Positions 61,649 through 64,000 of a stretch of DNA of 64,000 bases are shown here, piece after piece (the stretch's first letter is position 1; each line of letters opens with the position of its first letter). The DNA is from Thermoplasmatales archaeon (GTDB taxonomy: Archaea; Thermoplasmatota; E2; UBA202; JdFR-43). The translations under genes were made by a program, and so were the position numbers. Below the pieces are notes generated by a model. It was not told where the DNA came from and ran no database searches. It saw only the letters and a program-made list of their open reading frames with translations. The stretch lies in NCBI GenBank assembly GCA_014361195.1, contig JACIWA010000001.1, forward strand, positions 62,001 through 126,000, written 5' to 3'.

Positions 61649-62289
61649 ACCTCTAACTTCTTTTGCTTTATCTTTTCAAGAGTTTTCCAGCTTTTCCTCG
61701 TATAAGGAGGAAATTTATTAAACCTGTTAAACCATTCTCTTATAAATTCTATTGTTTTTTCATCGCTTGGATAACCACTTCCAAGTGGTTTATTCAGCAC
61801 TTTTTCCAGCTCCTCAGATATTTTTTTAATTTGTCTATCCCTTTCAACCTTTGCAACTATTGAAGCTGCAGAGCAAACAGCATATTTTTCATCCGCCTTA
61901 TGCTCACATACAATTTCGCAATCATATTTTAAATTCTTTTTAAACATCTCACCAAATTCCTTGCTATCATTTCCCGCAGAATCTATGAAATAAACTTTCG
62001 CAAAATTTTTATTTGCAACCTTTGCAAAAACATATGCTTCAAGCTCGTTAATTGTCAATGTTTTCCTCAGGTCATCTATATCCCTTGCTTCAATCACAAC
62101 AATCTCATGAACAAAATTATCCCTTATATAGGATGCAATTTTCTCCCTCTTGCTCGGAGTAAGCTTCTTTGAATCCTTAACTCCCGCCCCCAAAAGCTTC
62201 TCCTCATCTTCTTCCTCAATCCATACACCCGCAACAACCATTGGCCCAATAACCGGGCCCCGTCCCGCTTCATCTATCCCGCATATCAT
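61645..62289 (-). CDS. rnhB: Ribonuclease HII
   Basis: The 214-residue enzyme cleaves RNA in RNA-DNA hybrids and ribonucleotides in DNA. The catalytic DE is in ICGIDEAGRGPVIGPMVVAG, and further acidic residues are in YFIDSAGND and SAASIVAKVERDRQI. The C-terminal GSGYPSDEKTIEFI is typical. It is convergent with the transketolase operon and overlaps the EndoQ gene by 4 nt. Confidence 0.95.
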   Translation of the reverse strand: MICGIDEAGRGPVIGPMVVAGVWIEEEDEEKLLGAGVKDSKKLTPSKREKIASYIRDNFVHEIVVIEARDIDDLRKTLTINELEAYVFAKVANKNFAKVYFIDSAGNDSKEFGEMFKKNLKYDCEIVCEHKADEKYAVCSAASIVAKVERDRQIKKISEELEKVLNKPLGSGYPSDEKTIEFIREWFNRFNKFPPYTRKSWKTLEKIKQKKLEV

Positions 62290-63410
62290 ATTATCACCTC
62301 TCCATATTTTCCTCCTCCGCCGGGAATTATTTTTATTTTTCCTTCTCTAAATGCAATGATTGCATCAACGATTGCTTGAGGGCATCCCTTGAGCTCACTT
62401 AAATTCGCATCAAGGAGTAAATTTATTTCATTTCCATGTTTCAGGAGATCTTCCCATCTTTTAATGGCGAGAGATGAATAGGGGCTTATATTCAGCGAAC
62501 ATGCTATTATCTCCACCAGAGGGAGAATATGAACATATTTTGCTCTATCTTTTGGATGATTTGGTTCTTTATAATCAGCGAGCTCATCAACTCTATCTTT
62601 TACCCCTTTCTTTATCTTACCCCCGCATTTGCATTTCCAGCCCATTTTCTCCGCCTCATTTTTTTCATAAATTCTATAACAGGAATGGCAGGCGGTACGA
62701 TTATATTTCCCTTTCTCTGGAGGATAGCCCGCATTGATAACTATTTTATTTTTTAATATTGCCTTTTTTATCTCATCCCATTCAATTTCATTTAACTCTA
62801 TTCTGTTAAATTCCCTTCCTAAACGATGTGGTGAAGAGGAGTGAGCATCTGAATTTGTTAGGAACGGCAATGAATTTAATTCTTTTATTCGATCAGCATA
62901 GCTTGAATCCGCACTTAGGCCAAGTTCAACAAAAGAAGGCTTCTTTCCATAATATTCAATCAATGAGTCAAAATATGCATAAAGAGAAGTATAAGGAGTG
63001 AATGCATGAGCGGGGCCTATCAAAGCATTTGATTCATAAGAAAAATCGATTAATTGCTCACCGCTTACAAAAATTTTTGGTCTCCCACTTAGCTCATCTT
63101 TTATGTAATTTCTTGCAATTTCTTTAAAATGCTCAACAGAATCAAAATCTGGAAAAAGTAAGAGATGGTGAACTCTATTTTTATCCTCTATCTCGCAGGT
63201 CAGAATGAAATTTATTCCATCTACTTCTATTTTCCCATTTTTATAATAATTCCTTATTTCTTTTTGCCACTTTTCATGCAGACAATCGCCTGTGCCAAGA
63301 ATATGCAATCCCTTTTTCTTTGCCCCAATTGCAAGATTTTTTAAATCAATTTTCTCTGATGTTCCACCAGAAAAAGATGAATGAATATGTAAATCCGCAT
63401 TTGCGAGCAT
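62286..63410 (-). CDS. Endonuclease Q-like PHP-domain nuclease
   Basis: The 374-residue protein belongs to the EndoQ family, which cuts DNA 5' of deaminated bases. The PHP motifs are NADLHIHSSFSGGT (HxH), GTGDCLHEKWQKEI, LTCEIEDKNRVHHLLL and TNSDAHSSSPHRLGREF. A zinc-finger part follows (CHSCYR, WKCKCGG) and a helix-hairpin-helix-like end (LSELKGCPQAIVDAIIAFR). I start at the ATG before the LHIH motif. Together with RNase HII it forms a nucleic-acid repair pair. Confidence 0.85.
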   Translation of the reverse strand: MLANADLHIHSSFSGGTSEKIDLKNLAIGAKKKGLHILGTGDCLHEKWQKEIRNYYKNGKIEVDGINFILTCEIEDKNRVHHLLLFPDFDSVEHFKEIARNYIKDELSGRPKIFVSGEQLIDFSYESNALIGPAHAFTPYTSLYAYFDSLIEYYGKKPSFVELGLSADSSYADRIKELNSLPFLTNSDAHSSSPHRLGREFNRIELNEIEWDEIKKAILKNKIVINAGYPPEKGKYNRTACHSCYRIYEKNEAEKMGWKCKCGGKIKKGVKDRVDELADYKEPNHPKDRAKYVHILPLVEIIACSLNISPYSSLAIKRWEDLLKHGNEINLLLDANLSELKGCPQAIVDAIIAFREGKIKIIPGGGGKYGEVII

Positions 63411-63411
63411 T

Positions 63412-64000
63412 TTATTCCATTTTTCCAACAATTTTTTCTACTTCTCTTACAATTTCTCCATTCTGAATAACTTTTTCAATTTTTTCTATATCTTCGTACA
63501 TTGCTCTATCTTCTTTTAACTCCTTAACATATTTTCTTACAATTTCTTTTGCCCTTTTACTTGCTTTTGATGGACTTAATTCAAAAAAATCCAGGGCTTG
63601 AGATGCAACTATGTATTCAATTGCTATTATTTTCCTCGTATTTTTCATTATTTGCAAACATTTTCTTGCTCCTATGCTTCCCATTGATTGATAATCTTCC
63701 TGATTTGCAGAAGTAGGAATATTATCAACACTTGAGGGATAAGCCATGCTTTTATTTTCACTTGCAAGAGATGCTGCAACATATTGAAGTATCATCATTC
63801 CAGAATTTATTCCAGGCTCTTTTATAAGAAAGGCGGGCAATCCAGATAAGTTTTTATCAAGCAAGCGAAATATCCTTCTTTCAGAAAAATTCCCCATTTT
63901 TGTGAGCAATATATTAAGAATATCAATTAAAATAGCGAGGGGCTCACCATGAAAATTTCCTCCAGATAAGGCAAAGTTTTCAAAGATTAGAGGATTATCA
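63412..64000 (-). CDS. hutH: Histidine ammonia-lyase, C-terminal part (partial)
   Basis: The frame enters at the window edge and reads DNPLIF, LSGGNFHGEPLAILID and then SERRIFRLLDKNLSGLPAF, SGMMILQYVAASLASENK and SANQEDYQSMGSIGARKC. This is the C-terminal half of histidine ammonia-lyase, which deaminates histidine to urocanate. The MIO-forming ASG motif lies outside the window. The gene continues past 64000, so its start is not visible. Confidence 0.92.
   Translation of the reverse strand, partial: DNPLIFENFALSGGNFHGEPLAILIDILNILLTKMGNFSERRIFRLLDKNLSGLPAFLIKEPGINSGMMILQYVAASLASENKSMAYPSSVDNIPTSANQEDYQSMGSIGARKCLQIMKNTRKIIAIEYIVASQALDFFELSPSKASKRAKEIVRKYVKELKEDRAMYEDIEKIEKVIQNGEIVREVEKIVGKME

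Overview
The window is an AT-rich archaeal chromosome segment from a euryarchaeon, most likely a member or relative of Thermoplasmatota. The core genes are archaeal: TFB, SRP54, RadB, topoisomerase VI A and B, Rpb4 (RpoF), L21e, RNase P component 4, Pus10, archaeosine synthase, archaeal ThrRS and GlyRS, the thiolase/HMG-CoA synthase/DUF35 cluster and a DGGGP-synthase-like UbiA prenyltransferase. Many genes have a TATA-like box about 22-27 nt before the start codon, which fits leaderless transcription. Shine-Dalgarno-like motifs mostly appear at genes inside operons. The assignment is inferred from gene content only; no rRNA is present.

Layout. 1-3.6 kb: start of a HypF-like gene (minus), a small HisA-like gene, DUF2240, a TctA-like permease, an OB-fold exported protein and RadB. 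3.6-9.4 kb: a decayed IS5-like element, an exported repeat protein, an exported papain-like amidase with a sequon-rich tail, a 126-bp internally deleted copy of the same IS, and a large Ig-like surface protein. 9.4-18.2 kb: TrmJ-like methylase, GlmM/ManB, DUF1015, MFS transporter, Topo VI B/A, Tsr3 and a lipoprotein gene with an in-frame amber codon. 18.2-18.9 kb: a wrecked PfkB kinase.

18.9-23.8 kb is the accessory island. It looks like an integron-type gene-cassette array without an integrase in view. Single genes or gene pairs are separated by imperfect inverted repeats that end in GTTRRRY-like cores and share a CTTCTTTTATYCGC-type arm. The cassettes encode a retropepsin-like aspartic protease, a CPBP membrane protease, ParB plus a duplicated 3'-5' exonuclease-like protein, and a decayed reverse-strand radical SAM gene. 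A small GIY-YIG nuclease gene lies inside the loop of one of the recombination-site-like palindromes. The cassette genes are partly richer in G+C than the host, yet some carry archaeal TATA boxes.

23.9-64 kb is compact core genome: a triplicated PorA/DUF3068 exported protein, ThrRS, a small phosphoesterase, ArcS-SerA-phosphoesterase-membrane protein (minus operon), a GAF/PAS histidine kinase with an amidohydrolase, CBS protein-GlyRS, an acyl-CoA synthetase, the mevalonate-entry operon (HMG-CoA synthase, thiolase, DUF35) running into DUF432-MscS-DUF488-cyclo-ligase, an epimerase, RNase P component-UDG-carbamate kinase, UbiA, tRNA-Asn, HPS-RraA fusion, SRP54, the TFB-RlmE-Pus10-L21e-Rpb4-DUF655-KsgA-M24 peptidase information operon, translin, imidazolonepropionase, split transketolase, RNase HII, EndoQ-like nuclease and the 3' part of histidine ammonia-lyase. 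The two hut genes suggest histidine catabolism.
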